From contig CACMAX010000003.1 of the NCBI GenBank assembly GCA_902611845.1, positions 62,001 through 126,000 on the forward strand: DNA of 64,000 bases. The letters are read 5' to 3'. The notes under the pieces were generated by a model. It searched no databases. It was given only the letters and a program-made list of their open reading frames with translations, and was not told the origin of the DNA. The first letter of the stretch is position 1. Every line of letters begins with the position of its first letter. Positions 29,470-38,822 of this stretch are shown one piece after another. Position numbers and translations under genes: made by a program. The DNA comes from an uncultured Pelagibacteraceae bacterium (lineage in GTDB: Bacteria > Pseudomonadota > Alphaproteobacteria > Pelagibacterales > Pelagibacteraceae).

Positions 29470-30620
29470 AAATAAAAGTACTGTTAAGTTTTGTCCTATC
29501 ATTTTTATTTATAACTAATATTTCTTATGCAAAATTTAACATAAATGCACGAACTGCAATTTTACAAGACTATTTATCTGGTGAAATTTTATATGAAAAA
29601 AATCCTGACGAGAGAATATTTCCTGCCTCTATGACAAAAATAATGACCTCAATCGTTGCTTTTGATTTGTTGAAAAGCGGCGAAATCACTTTAGATGAAA
29701 AATTTATTGTATCTGAAAATGCTTGGAGACTATCCTCATCTGGTTATTCATCAATGTTTATAATGGTTGGAGATGAAGTTTCGGTAGAAGATTTATTATT
29801 AGGTATAATTGTTGCTTCAGGTAATGATGCTTGTGTAGCTTTGGCTGAAGGTATTGCAGGAACTGAGGATGAGTTTGCTTTACTAATGACTGAGAAAGCT
29901 CAAGAAATTGGAATGGTAAATACCAATTTTTCAAATTCGTCAGGGATTAATGATGATAACAATTATTCAACCGTTAGAGATATTTTAATTATGTCTAATT
30001 ATTTAATCAAAGAACATCCTAAATATTATGAGTATTTTAAAATTAAAGAATTTACTTGGAGTAGGACGGGTGGGGATCCAATTACACAAGGAAATAGAAA
30101 TCCATTATTATATAAAAATATGGGTGTAGATGGAATTAAAACAGGCTACCTTGGTTCAGAAAAATATTCACTTGCATCTTCTATATTAAGAAAAGAAAGA
30201 AGATTAATTGCTGTTGCAAGTGGTTTTCAAACTAAAAATTCTAGATCAAAGCAATCACAAAAATTGTTAACATGGGGAATTACAAATTTCGATACAATAA
30301 AAATAAGTAATGATAACGAATTTCTTTATGAACTAGATGTTTGGCAAGGAAATAAGAAAAAAGTAAAAGTTAATACTAAAGACATAATTTATAAGACCAT
30401 TCCAAAAGCTAAAAAAAAATATATGAAAGTGAAGATTGTTTATGACGGTCCTATACAAGCACCTATTAAAAAGGGAGAAAAATTAGCAGAAATAAAAGTA
30501 TTATATAAAGATGAAGTTATATCTAATCATGACTTATTTTCTACAGAAAATATAAAACAACAAAATGCAATATCGAGATTGATAACTTCTATCAATTTTT
30601 TGATATGGGGCGATGTCTAA
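29466..30620 (+). CDS. dacC: D-alanyl-D-alanine carboxypeptidase (PBP5/6 type)
   Basis: 384 residues. Signal peptide about 1-22; penicillin-binding motifs S55-M-T-K58, SGN near 118 and KTG near 225; then a C-terminal PBP5-like beta domain and a final hydrophobic/amphipathic stretch that may anchor it. Trims the terminal D-Ala of peptidoglycan stem peptides in the periplasm. The symbol reflects the class; dacA would be equally acceptable. The ATGA overlap with the preceding lipoprotein and the 8-nt overlap with tmk indicate one operon. Confidence 0.93.
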   Translation: MKIKVLLSFVLSFLFITNISYAKFNINARTAILQDYLSGEILYEKNPDERIFPASMTKIMTSIVAFDLLKSGEITLDEKFIVSENAWRLSSSGYSSMFIMVGDEVSVEDLLLGIIVASGNDACVALAEGIAGTEDEFALLMTEKAQEIGMVNTNFSNSSGINDDNNYSTVRDILIMSNYLIKEHPKYYEYFKIKEFTWSRTGGDPITQGNRNPLLYKNMGVDGIKTGYLGSEKYSLASSILRKERRLIAVASGFQTKNSRSKQSQKLLTWGITNFDTIKISNDNEFLYELDVWQGNKKKVKVNTKDIIYKTIPKAKKKYMKVKIVYDGPIQAPIKKGEKLAEIKVLYKDEVISNHDLFSTENIKQQNAISRLITSINFLIWGDV

Positions 30621-31227
30621 ATATCCTATTATTATATTTGAAGGCATTGAGGCCTCGGGAAAAACTACAAATTTTAAAATTGCTGCAAATTATTTAAAAA
30701 AGCAAAGAAAAAGTTTTATAAAATTAAGAGAGCCTGGTGGTTCAATTTTTTCAGAAAAAATAAGAAAATTGATTTTAAATAAGAAACTAAATTTGAATAA
30801 TAAAACCGATCTATTACTATTTTATGCTGGAAGATCAGAAAATTTTGAGAAAATTATAAAAAAAAATTATAAAAAAAAAATAATATTAATTGATCGTTTT
30901 ACAGATTCTACTATTGCGTATCAACATTATGGAATGAAAATTGATTTAAAGGTAATCAGAATGCTGAATAAGTTTATAATTGGAAATTTTAATCCTGATA
31001 TAGTTTTTTTAAGTACTGTAAATTCAAAAAATTTACAAAAAAGGCTTAGAAATAGATCTAATTTAAATAGATATGATAAATTTAAACTTAAATTTTATAA
31101 TAAAGTCCAGAACGGGTATGAAAAAATATCAATCAATAAGAGCAAATATATTAAAATTAATTCAAACACTAATACAATTAACGAAGTAAAAAAAATCATA
31201 ATAAATAAACTTGAGAAATTAATTTAA
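30613..31227 (+). CDS. tmk: thymidylate kinase
   Basis: 204 residues. Phosphorylates dTMP to dTDP. P-loop EGIEASGKTT (10-19), a DRFTDSTIAYQ motif carrying the DR(Y/F) element, and a short Lys-rich LID region. Abuts holB without a gap, as in other Alphaproteobacteria, where both serve DNA replication. Confidence 0.95.
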   Translation: MSKYPIIIFEGIEASGKTTNFKIAANYLKKQRKSFIKLREPGGSIFSEKIRKLILNKKLNLNNKTDLLLFYAGRSENFEKIIKKNYKKKIILIDRFTDSTIAYQHYGMKIDLKVIRMLNKFIIGNFNPDIVFLSTVNSKNLQKRLRNRSNLNRYDKFKLKFYNKVQNGYEKISINKSKYIKINSNTNTINEVKKIIINKLEKLI

Positions 31228-32097
31228 ATGTCTGAATATAAATTAATAGGACATGAAACATATTTAGAAAAATTTGTAACACTTTACGAAAATAATGAAC
31301 TTCCAAATAAAATTTTATTATCTGGTAAAAAAGGTATTGGAAAATCATTACTTACAGAAAAATTTTTATATAAAATTTTTAATTGTAATAACGATAATGA
31401 ACTAATAAAAAACAAATCCCATCCCAATGTTTTAAATATAAAGAAAAATAATGATAAAAAAAATATAGAAATTGGGCAAATTAGAGAAATCATAAAGTTT
31501 ACAAATCAATCCTCCTTTAATAATAAATCAAGATTTATAATCCTCGACGATGTTGAATTTTTAAATATTAATTCATCAAATGCTTTATTAAAAAATTTAG
31601 AAGAACCAAATGAAAATGTTTTTTTTATTTTAATTTTTAATTCAGAGAAGTTTTTAATAGATACAATAAAATCCCGATGTATTGAATTTAAATTAAGTTT
31701 ATCTAATGAGAATACTAGATTGATTGTCAATAATTACTTTAATGAAAATATTTATGAACAAATAAATTCGAATTTGATAAATTATTACTCAACACCTTTT
31801 TTTTTAATATCCTTAATAAGCTATATGAATGAATTTGAATTATCAGTATCCGATACCACAGTTGATGATTTATTAGTTAATTTAATTAATAATAAGCACT
31901 ATATTAAACAAGAGTTTATAAGAGATAATTTAAATATGATTATTGAATTATTTTTTTATAAACATATAAACACAACAAAAAAATTGTCATATAAAGTTAA
32001 AGAATATTATTATTCAAAATTATCTAATGTAAAAAAATTTAATCTTGATTATGAAACTTTTTTTTTAGAATTTAAGGATAAATTATTAAGTGAATAA
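31228..32097 (+). CDS. holB: DNA polymerase III delta' subunit
   Basis: 289 residues, shorter than E. coli delta'. AAA+ fold with SGKKGIGKSLL (Walker-A-like), an IILDDVEFLN Walker-B-like strand and a sensor region NALLKNLEEP. The protein works in the clamp loader with tau and delta. The zinc-ribbon cysteines present in many delta' proteins are not evident. Starts right after the tmk stop and overlaps metG by 8 nt. Confidence 0.88.
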   Translation: MSEYKLIGHETYLEKFVTLYENNELPNKILLSGKKGIGKSLLTEKFLYKIFNCNNDNELIKNKSHPNVLNIKKNNDKKNIEIGQIREIIKFTNQSSFNNKSRFIILDDVEFLNINSSNALLKNLEEPNENVFFILIFNSEKFLIDTIKSRCIEFKLSLSNENTRLIVNNYFNENIYEQINSNLINYYSTPFFLISLISYMNEFELSVSDTTVDDLLVNLINNKHYIKQEFIRDNLNMIIELFFYKHINTTKKLSYKVKEYYYSKLSNVKKFNLDYETFFLEFKDKLLSE

Positions 32098-33616
32098 AAA
32101 TTATTATATAACAACACCAATTTACTATCCTTCTGCTAAACCTCATATGGGACATGCATATTCAAGTATAATTGCTGATTTTTTTGCACGTTTCAAAAAA
32201 ATTGATGGTTTTAATGTCTATTTTTTAACAGGCACAGATGAGCATGGTTTAAAAATACAAAGATCTGCTGAAAAGTTAAATAAGGATCCAAAATCTTTTT
32301 GTGATGAAATAAGTAAAACATTTGAGGATTTAACTAAAACATTAAACCTATCTAATACAGATTTTATTAGAACTACAGAAGATAGACATAAAGTATCTGT
32401 ACAAAATTTATGGAATATACTTGAAAAAAATAAGCAAATTTTTTTGTCTAAATATTCTGGTTGGTATTCTGTATCAGATGAGGCTTTTTATAATGAAGAT
32501 GAGGTTGAAGAAAAAGATGGTTTAAAAGTTGCTAAATCATCCGGTTCAGCTGTTGAGTGGGTTGAAGAAGAATCTTTTTTTTTTAAACTTTCAGAATGGG
32601 AAAAACCGTTATTAGAATTTTATGAAAAAAATAAAAATTTTATTTTACCTGAAAGTAGAAGAAATGAAGTAATAAGTTTTGTCAAAAGTGGATTAAAAGA
32701 CTTATCTGTTAGTAGAAAAACATTTTCTTGGGGTGTAAAAGTACCAAGTGATGAAAATCATGTCGTTTATGTATGGTTAGATGCATTAACAAATTATTTA
32801 AGTTCTTTAAAATATCCAGATGAAAATAATGAATTATATAAAAGTTTTTGGCCAGCAGATTTACATATTATTGGTAAAGACATATTAAGATTTCACGCTA
32901 TTTATTGGCCAGCATTCTTATTAGCTGCAAAAATAGAACCGCCTAAGAGGGTATACGGACATGGATGGATACTCTCTGGTGATGAAAAAATGTCAAAATC
33001 AAAAGGAAATATTTTAGATCCGTTAGAAATTATAAATGTCTATGGTCTAGATCCATTAAGATATTATTTACTTAAAGAAGTTTCTTTTGGTAATGATGGT
33101 AATATTTCTGAGGAAAAATTAGAAAATTGTATTAATAGCGATTTAGCAAATAATTTTGGAAATCTCTGTCAAAGAGTACTTTCTTTTGCTGAAAAAAATT
33201 GTTCATCTTTAATACCTGATCATAAATTTACTGATGAGGATTTAGAAATTTTAAAACCATTAAATAATCTAGATAAAATAAGATCATTTATAGATAATCA
33301 AGATATAAACCAATATATGAGTTTTATTGTTGATAGATTGTTTTCAGCAAATAAATATTTTAATGATCAGGAACCATGGAAGAAGAGAGACGATAGATTA
33401 AGGTTAAATACGATTGTTTATACTGCATTAGAATTAATTAGAAAAATTACTATCTTGCTTTATCCAGTAATGCCAGAAACATCAGTAAAAGTTCTATATG
33501 TTTTTAATGAAACAGAAAATTCTATTGATTTTAAGTCAATTGATAATAATGAAATTTTAAAAAAAGATTTAAAAATAAATAAATTAGATATTTTGTTTAA
33601 AAAAATTGAAAAATGA
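32090..33616 (+). CDS. metG: methionyl-tRNA synthetase
   Basis: 508 residues, GTG start inside holB. Class I synthetase: HIGH-type PHMGHAYSS near residue 18, KMSKS in DEKMSKSKGN near 300, followed by the helical anticodon-binding domain. It is the short type without the C-terminal dimerisation domain and without the four-Cys zinc knuckle. Overlaps tatD by 4 nt. Confidence 0.96.
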   Translation: MNKNYYITTPIYYPSAKPHMGHAYSSIIADFFARFKKIDGFNVYFLTGTDEHGLKIQRSAEKLNKDPKSFCDEISKTFEDLTKTLNLSNTDFIRTTEDRHKVSVQNLWNILEKNKQIFLSKYSGWYSVSDEAFYNEDEVEEKDGLKVAKSSGSAVEWVEEESFFFKLSEWEKPLLEFYEKNKNFILPESRRNEVISFVKSGLKDLSVSRKTFSWGVKVPSDENHVVYVWLDALTNYLSSLKYPDENNELYKSFWPADLHIIGKDILRFHAIYWPAFLLAAKIEPPKRVYGHGWILSGDEKMSKSKGNILDPLEIINVYGLDPLRYYLLKEVSFGNDGNISEEKLENCINSDLANNFGNLCQRVLSFAEKNCSSLIPDHKFTDEDLEILKPLNNLDKIRSFIDNQDINQYMSFIVDRLFSANKYFNDQEPWKKRDDRLRLNTIVYTALELIRKITILLYPVMPETSVKVLYVFNETENSIDFKSIDNNEILKKDLKINKLDILFKKIEK

Positions 33617-34374
33617 TAGACTCACATTGTCATCTTGATCACGAACCCCTTTATTCAAATATTAGTGATGTTATCAAACGTTCTAAGGAAAATGGATTAA
33701 AGAAAATTCTAACTATTTCAACCAATTCAAAAAGTTTTGAAAATATTAAAAAAATAATAAATCTTGATGAAATAATTTATGGAAGTGTAGGAATTCATCC
33801 TCATGAGTCCAGCATTGATAAGATGGATAAAAAATTCATTGTTGAAAATGCTAATAAATTTAAAAAAATAATTGGAGTAGGAGAGACAGGATTAGATTTT
33901 TATTATGAAAATAGTCATAAAGATGATCAAATTAAAAGTTTTGAGACACATATAGAGGCCTCCATTGAACTAAATTATCCTTTAATAGTTCATTCTAGAA
34001 GTGCCGAAACAGAAACTTTTGATATTTTAAATAAATATAAAAATAGTGATATTAAAATACTTATGCATTGTTTTACAGGTTCAAAAGAGTTTGCAAAAAA
34101 AATGATGACATTAAATGCGTATTTTTCTGCTAGTGGAATAATAACTTTCAAAAAAAGTACTGATCTACAAGAAACATTTAAAATGATTGAAAATGACAAA
34201 ATTTTAATTGAAACAGATAGCCCTTTTTTGGCTCCTATACCAATGAGAGGTAAAAAAAATGAACCTTCTTTTATTAAATATACATTGGAAAAACTTTCAG
34301 AATTAAAATCAATAACTTTTGATGAATTAGAAGATATTACAAATAATAATTTTGAAAGATTATTTTTTAAATAA
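33613..34374 (+). CDS. tatD: TatD family metal-dependent DNase
   Basis: 253 residues with the amidohydrolase-like TIM barrel. Metal ligands appear as H5-x-H7 in SHCHLD, GETGLDFYYE, a VHSRSAE histidine, MHCFTG and ETDSPFLAP. Homologues show 3'-5' exonuclease activity. It overlaps metG by 4 nt and shares one base with the next start. Confidence 0.94.
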   Translation: MIDSHCHLDHEPLYSNISDVIKRSKENGLKKILTISTNSKSFENIKKIINLDEIIYGSVGIHPHESSIDKMDKKFIVENANKFKKIIGVGETGLDFYYENSHKDDQIKSFETHIEASIELNYPLIVHSRSAETETFDILNKYKNSDIKILMHCFTGSKEFAKKMMTLNAYFSASGIITFKKSTDLQETFKMIENDKILIETDSPFLAPIPMRGKKNEPSFIKYTLEKLSELKSITFDELEDITNNNFERLFFK

Positions 34375-35150
34375 TGAGTATAAAATTTATAATATTAGGT
34401 TGTGGAAGCTCCATGGGTGTACCAAGACCCGATGGATTTTTTGGAAATTGTGATCCAAAAAATAAGAAAAATTATAGAACAAGATGTTCTGCACTGATTA
34501 AAACAACTGATGAAAATATTTTAATTGATACATCTCCTGACTTAAGACAACAGTTATTGCGTCATAAAATTAAGAAAATTGATAAAGTATTTTACTCACA
34601 TATGCATGCTGATCAAACTCATGGCATCAATGATTTAAGATCTTTTTTTATTAATAGTAGAAAACAAGTTAATGTTTATGCCGATAATGAAACATCTAAA
34701 CTTCTAAAACAAAGTTTTTCATATTGTTTTAAAAGTTTCTCTAAAGAATACCCTGCAACTTTAAAATTAAATAAATTAAAAAAAAATTCTTTTATTAAAC
34801 ATAAAAATAAAAATCTAAAATTTAAATCAATTGTGGTTCAGCATGGTTCAGTCAAATCTAATTGTTTTATAATTGACAAAAAACTTGCATACATTACTGA
34901 TGTAAGCGATATTTACAAAAAAGATTTTTTTTATTTTAAAAATCTTAAGTATTTAATAATTGATTGTCTTTGGTACAATTTTCATCCATCACACTTCAAT
35001 TTAGAAAAATCTTTATACTTCATCAAAAAATTTAAACCAAATAAGGCTATTCTTTCAAATTTATCACCAGTCTTAGATTATAACCAGTTAAAGAAAGTTA
35101 TACCAAAAAATGTCATTCCAGCACATGATGGTTTAACTATAGAATTATAG
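34374..35150 (+). CDS. metallo-beta-lactamase-fold hydrolase (PhnP-like)
   Basis: 258 residues. Metal-binding motif H76-x-H78-x-D80 followed by Q-T-H83, a variant of HxHxDH that is common in the alphaproteobacterial family next to tatD. Opening LGCGSSMGVPRPDGFFGNCDP is characteristic. Homology is to PhnP-type phosphodiesterases, but the substrate is not established. Last gene of the mltB-to-tatD run; convergent with the glutathione peroxidase gene, overlapping by 6 nt. Confidence 0.88.
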   Translation: MSIKFIILGCGSSMGVPRPDGFFGNCDPKNKKNYRTRCSALIKTTDENILIDTSPDLRQQLLRHKIKKIDKVFYSHMHADQTHGINDLRSFFINSRKQVNVYADNETSKLLKQSFSYCFKSFSKEYPATLKLNKLKKNSFIKHKNKNLKFKSIVVQHGSVKSNCFIIDKKLAYITDVSDIYKKDFFYFKNLKYLIIDCLWYNFHPSHFNLEKSLYFIKKFKPNKAILSNLSPVLDYNQLKKVIPKNVIPAHDGLTIEL

Positions 35151-35690
35151 AATTTCTTCTATTTTATTTATGATCTTATTTGATGTAGGTTTTGTAAAAG
35201 AAGCATATGTATCTTCTACATTTCCCTGTTTATTGATTAATATTTTATGAAAATTCCACTTAGGAATTGCAGACTTGCCAAAATTATTTTCTGCCCACTT
35301 AAAAATATCATGAGCATCCCTTCCTTTTACCTCTGTAATAGTTGTTAATGGAAAATTTATTTCAAAATTAACTTCACAAAATTCTTTTACTTCACTATTG
35401 GTTTTTTTTTCTTGATTAAAAGAGTCTGAGGGCACTCCAAGGACAATAAGACCCTTAGATTTGTATTTATCCCATAATTCTTGCAGATCCTCATATTGTT
35501 TTGTGAAACCACAATAGCTGGCAGTGTTAACTATAAGTATAACTTTATCTCGATAATCTTTTAATTTAATGATTTCTCCATTAATACTCTCTATTTCTAG
35601 ATCATAAAAACTTTTCTGATTATTGCTCATTGCTGAATTTTTAAAAAAAAACATTATTATTGTTAAACTTATTATTATTAATTTTTTCAT
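35145..35690 (-). CDS. glutathione peroxidase family protein, exported
   Basis: 181 residues. Signal peptide about 1-21 suggests periplasmic location. Thioredoxin-fold active site NTASYCGFTKQYEDLQ with peroxidatic Cys60 in place of selenocysteine, and the downstream KWNFHKILINKQG motif giving the Trp/Asn of the catalytic tetrad. Reduces peroxides, in Cys-type enzymes usually with thioredoxin-like donors. Lies 7 nt after nhaA. Confidence 0.93.
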   Translation of the reverse strand: MKKLIIISLTIIMFFFKNSAMSNNQKSFYDLEIESINGEIIKLKDYRDKVILIVNTASYCGFTKQYEDLQELWDKYKSKGLIVLGVPSDSFNQEKKTNSEVKEFCEVNFEINFPLTTITEVKGRDAHDIFKWAENNFGKSAIPKWNFHKILINKQGNVEDTYASFTKPTSNKIINKIEEIL

Positions 35691-35697
35691 AAACTAC

Positions 35698-36870
35698 TTA
35701 CTTATTTGGTGTAAGTAGTATTAAGAAGTATCCAAATAAAGTGGATAATAATGACCCAGTTAAAACTCCTATTTTAACTCCATCCATGTATTGCATATTT
35801 TCAACAAAAGCTAAATTTCCCACAAATAAGCTCATTGTAAAACCAATACCCGTTAAAACACCAACGCCATAAAAATTAAACCAGTTAGAATTATTAGGCA
35901 TCTGGGCTATTTTCATTTTTATTGAGACATAAGAAAATACAAATACTCCTAATTGTTTACCAACAAACAATCCTAATAAAATTCCTAATGGAACTTTATC
36001 AAGTAAAGATGCAAAAGATAAACCTTCTAATGAAACACCAGCATTTGCAAAAGCAAATAATGGCATAATACCAAAAGCAACGTAGGGACTTATTGCATGT
36101 TCAATTTTTATTAGTAGTGAAAAATCTTTATCTTTTTTTCTATGAGGTATAGTCATTGCCAGCAAAACACCTGCAATTGTTGCATGAATTCCAGAATTGT
36201 GAGTAAAGTCCCAAAGAAAAATTCCAACAATTAAATAAGGTAAAAATTTCTTTATATTGAACTTATTTATGACCAGAAGAACAATAAAGGCTAAAAGCAT
36301 TAAGCTTAAGTATTTAATACTCAGGTCACCTGAATAGAATAATGCAATAATTACTATAGCTCCCAAATCGTCTATAATAGCTAAAGCTGTTAAAAAAACT
36401 TTTAATGATAATGGAACTCTTTTACCTAATAATGACAGCACACCTAAAGAGAATGCAATATCAGTTGCAGATGGAATAGCCCAACCATTCATTGTTTCAC
36501 TGTCTCCAAAATTAATAAAAACATAAAATAATGCAGGTACTAACATTCCTCCAACTGCAGCAATAATTGGAAGGAGCGCTTGTTTTATATTTGAAAGTTC
36601 ACCTTGTAAGAATTCTCTCTTAATTTCCAATGTTACAAAGAAAAAAAATATTGCCATTAAAGCATCATTTATCCAATGTAATACAGATAGTTTTAAACCA
36701 AAATTATTTATTCCTAAAAATAAATATTTATTCAATGTGGAAAAATATAATTCGGATAAATTAGAATTACTTACAATTAAAGCTATTATGGCTGCAAAAA
36801 GCAAAACAAGACCACTAGCGGCTTCTAATTTGAAAAACCACCTAAATGGTTTTGTAATTATCTGAATCAT
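35698..36870 (-). CDS. nhaA: Na+/H+ antiporter NhaA
   Basis: 390 residues with about 12 predicted helices. Contains the VTLEIKREFLQGEL segment, SATDIAFSLGVL (unwound helix TM4) and LTALAIIDDLGAIVIIAL with the adjacent Asp-Asp pair that binds Na+/H+. Controls internal Na+ and pH, useful for a marine cell. One base separates it from the upstream zinc-ribbon gene. Confidence 0.96.
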   Translation of the reverse strand: MIQIITKPFRWFFKLEAASGLVLLFAAIIALIVSNSNLSELYFSTLNKYLFLGINNFGLKLSVLHWINDALMAIFFFFVTLEIKREFLQGELSNIKQALLPIIAAVGGMLVPALFYVFINFGDSETMNGWAIPSATDIAFSLGVLSLLGKRVPLSLKVFLTALAIIDDLGAIVIIALFYSGDLSIKYLSLMLLAFIVLLVINKFNIKKFLPYLIVGIFLWDFTHNSGIHATIAGVLLAMTIPHRKKDKDFSLLIKIEHAISPYVAFGIMPLFAFANAGVSLEGLSFASLLDKVPLGILLGLFVGKQLGVFVFSYVSIKMKIAQMPNNSNWFNFYGVGVLTGIGFTMSLFVGNLAFVENMQYMDGVKIGVLTGSLLSTLFGYFLILLTPNK

Positions 36871-36871
36871 T

Positions 36872-37366
36872 TTACCTGACTAAATCTTTAATAAATAATT
36901 TCAAGTCATTTATTACTAAATACAAACTATCTGACATTTTTATTATGCCAGGAAATATAATAGATATCTGATTTTTAAATGTGTCTAAAAGTAAGATAAA
37001 TGCAATAATTGAAATAATTATCAAAAATATTTTTTTAATAATATTGTTTTCTCTTGAAACTGATCTTTTATCAATAGACACTAATTCTTTTGATGTACTC
37101 TCTTTTGTTGAAGATTTTTTTGAAGTTTTTTTCTTTATTTTCTTCTTTTGTTTTATAGGTTCTTCAACTGGTTCTATATTAATATCCGATTTATTTTCGT
37201 TAATTTCATTTAGATTAGTGGTTTCAGCCTCTAATTTTATATTTTCTTTTTTTTTAAAAAACCATGTATGATCGCAATTGCCGCACTTTAAAAGTCTACC
37301 TTCGTCTGGAATTAACTTTTCGTCAATATTGAACTTTTTAGAACAAGCTGGACATTCAATGATCAT
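36872..37366 (-). CDS. MJ0042-type zinc-ribbon membrane protein
   Basis: 164 residues. N-terminal zinc ribbon with C5-x2-C8 and C28-x2-C31 (IIECPACSKKFNIDE...KCGNCDHTW), an acidic/Lys-rich linker, one transmembrane helix near 112-130, and a short C-terminal tail. This architecture is typical of alphaproteobacterial MJ0042 family proteins of unknown function, often near ftsE/X or nhaA-like genes. One base upstream of nhaA. Confidence 0.83.
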   Translation of the reverse strand: MIIECPACSKKFNIDEKLIPDEGRLLKCGNCDHTWFFKKKENIKLEAETTNLNEINENKSDINIEPVEEPIKQKKKIKKKTSKKSSTKESTSKELVSIDKRSVSRENNIIKKIFLIIISIIAFILLLDTFKNQISIIFPGIIKMSDSLYLVINDLKLFIKDLVR

Positions 37367-37461
37367 AGATACTTATATATAGCAAATTTTATAAAATTTC
37401 CTTTTAAATTGTGATTAATATACTTTGAAATTTTTTTTATCTACTGTATTAGTACTGCATT

Positions 37462-37538
37462 CGGGGTGTAGCGCAGCCTGGTAGCGCACTTGGTTTGGGA
37501 CCAAGGGGCCGTAGGTTCGAATCCTACCACCCCGACCA
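37462..37538 (+). tRNA. tRNA-Pro (UGG)
   Basis: 77 nt with encoded CCA. Acceptor CGGGGTG pairs with CACCCCG; the D-arm includes AGCGCAGCCTGGTAGCGC; anticodon stem CTTGG/CCAAG encloses TTTGGGA with anticodon TGG; T-arm TAGGTTCGAATCCTA. The next protein gene begins 4 nt after its CCA. Confidence 0.98.
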
Positions 37539-37542
37539 TTTT

Positions 37543-37824
37543 ATGAAAAAAGCTAAAATTTATAAACCATCTAAAACTGCTATGCAGTCAGGATTAAAGA
37601 AATTTGATAAATGGATTATTGAATACATCACTGATGATCCAGGCACGAATCCGTTGATGGGGTGGGAGAGTTCTACAGATACTTATGGTGAATTAAAATT
37701 AGAATTTTCCACAAAAGAATTAGCTATTGAGTATGCAAAAAAAAATAATATTGATTTTGAATTAATAGAACCGAATAAAAGAAAAGTTACTTTAAAATCT
37801 TACGCTGATAATTTTACAAAATAA
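37543..37824 (+). CDS. NDUFS4-like (ETC complex I subunit) protein
   Basis: 93 residues from ATG 37543. Reading further upstream would run into tRNA-Pro, so this is the start. The segment IYKPSKTAMQSG, then NPLMGWESSTDT and LEFSTKELAIEYAKKN match the ETC complex I 18-kDa / NDUFS4 family, an accessory subunit of respiratory NADH dehydrogenase found in Alphaproteobacteria and mitochondria. Only 4 nt separate it from the tRNA 3' end, so its mRNA 5' end may be made by tRNA processing. The stop overlaps the next ATG by one base. Confidence 0.88.
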   Translation: MKKAKIYKPSKTAMQSGLKKFDKWIIEYITDDPGTNPLMGWESSTDTYGELKLEFSTKELAIEYAKKNNIDFELIEPNKRKVTLKSYADNFTK

Positions 37825-38822
37825 TGTTTAAATTTTTTACAGAAAAAAGATGGTACGGTTGGAGCATATTTGGATCAATCTTCATATTAGTTTCAACTTG
37901 GTATCAAGTACAATTAGACGTAAAAATAAATGAATGGTTTGGTGAATTTTATGACACTCTTCAAAAAGCTTTAACAGAACCTGGTTCTGTAACAGAAACC
38001 GAATTTATTGGATATTTGTTTACATTTGCTAAAGTTGCGGGGCTTTGGATTATAATTGCAATTGTAACTGGATTTTTTGTATCTCATTGGGTGTTTAGGT
38101 GGAGAACATCAATGGCTGAATATTATCACTCTCAATGGTTAAAAGCTCGTTTAACTGAAGGGGCCTCGCAGAGAGTTCAAGAAGACACTTTAAAATTTGC
38201 AAGAATAATGGAGGGCCTTGGTGTTGGACTTTTAGATAGTATAATGACACTAGTAGCGTTCTTGCCAATATTATGGGGATTATCTAAACAGGTAGATGTT
38301 CTTCCATGGATTGGTGAGGTTGATCATGCTTTAGTTTGGGTTGCAATAATATCTGCTCTTGGTGGAACTGTTTTATTAGCGGCTGTAGGGATAAAATTAC
38401 CTGGAATTGAATATGATATTCAAAAAGAAGAAGCTGGTTATAGAAAAGAATTAGTTCATGGAGAAGATGACCCTATAAGGGCTGCTCCACCAACAATAGG
38501 TCAATTATATGATAGAGTCAGAGGTATTCACTATAAATCATATTTTCACTATTTATATTTTAATGCAGTAAAATGGAGTTATTTCCAAGGTATGGTAATT
38601 GTTCCATACTTGGCTTTAGCACCAACTATTGTATCTGGTGCAATTACATTAGGTTTTGTTCAACAAATAACTAGAGCATTTGGAAGAGTTGAAAATTCAT
38701 TACAATATTTAGTTAGAAGCTGGTCTACAATAGTAGAATTGATTTCAGTTTGGAAAAGATTAAGTGAATTTGAAGCAAGATTGAAATATAATTTAGAAAA
38801 ATCCACTGTTGAAAATATTTAA
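37824..38822 (+). CDS. SbmA/BacA-like peptide transporter
   Basis: 332 residues, about seven predicted helices, no ATPase domain. Features of the SbmA/BacA family: FVSHWVFRWRTSMAEYYHSQWL, ASQRVQEDTLKFARIMEGLG, and a late GRVENSLQYLVRSWSTIVELISVWKRL. Family members import antimicrobial peptides and similar compounds using the proton gradient. It lies between the NDUFS4-like gene and glpX with one-base overlaps on both sides. Confidence 0.87.
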   Translation: MFKFFTEKRWYGWSIFGSIFILVSTWYQVQLDVKINEWFGEFYDTLQKALTEPGSVTETEFIGYLFTFAKVAGLWIIIAIVTGFFVSHWVFRWRTSMAEYYHSQWLKARLTEGASQRVQEDTLKFARIMEGLGVGLLDSIMTLVAFLPILWGLSKQVDVLPWIGEVDHALVWVAIISALGGTVLLAAVGIKLPGIEYDIQKEEAGYRKELVHGEDDPIRAAPPTIGQLYDRVRGIHYKSYFHYLYFNAVKWSYFQGMVIVPYLALAPTIVSGAITLGFVQQITRAFGRVENSLQYLVRSWSTIVELISVWKRLSEFEARLKYNLEKSTVENI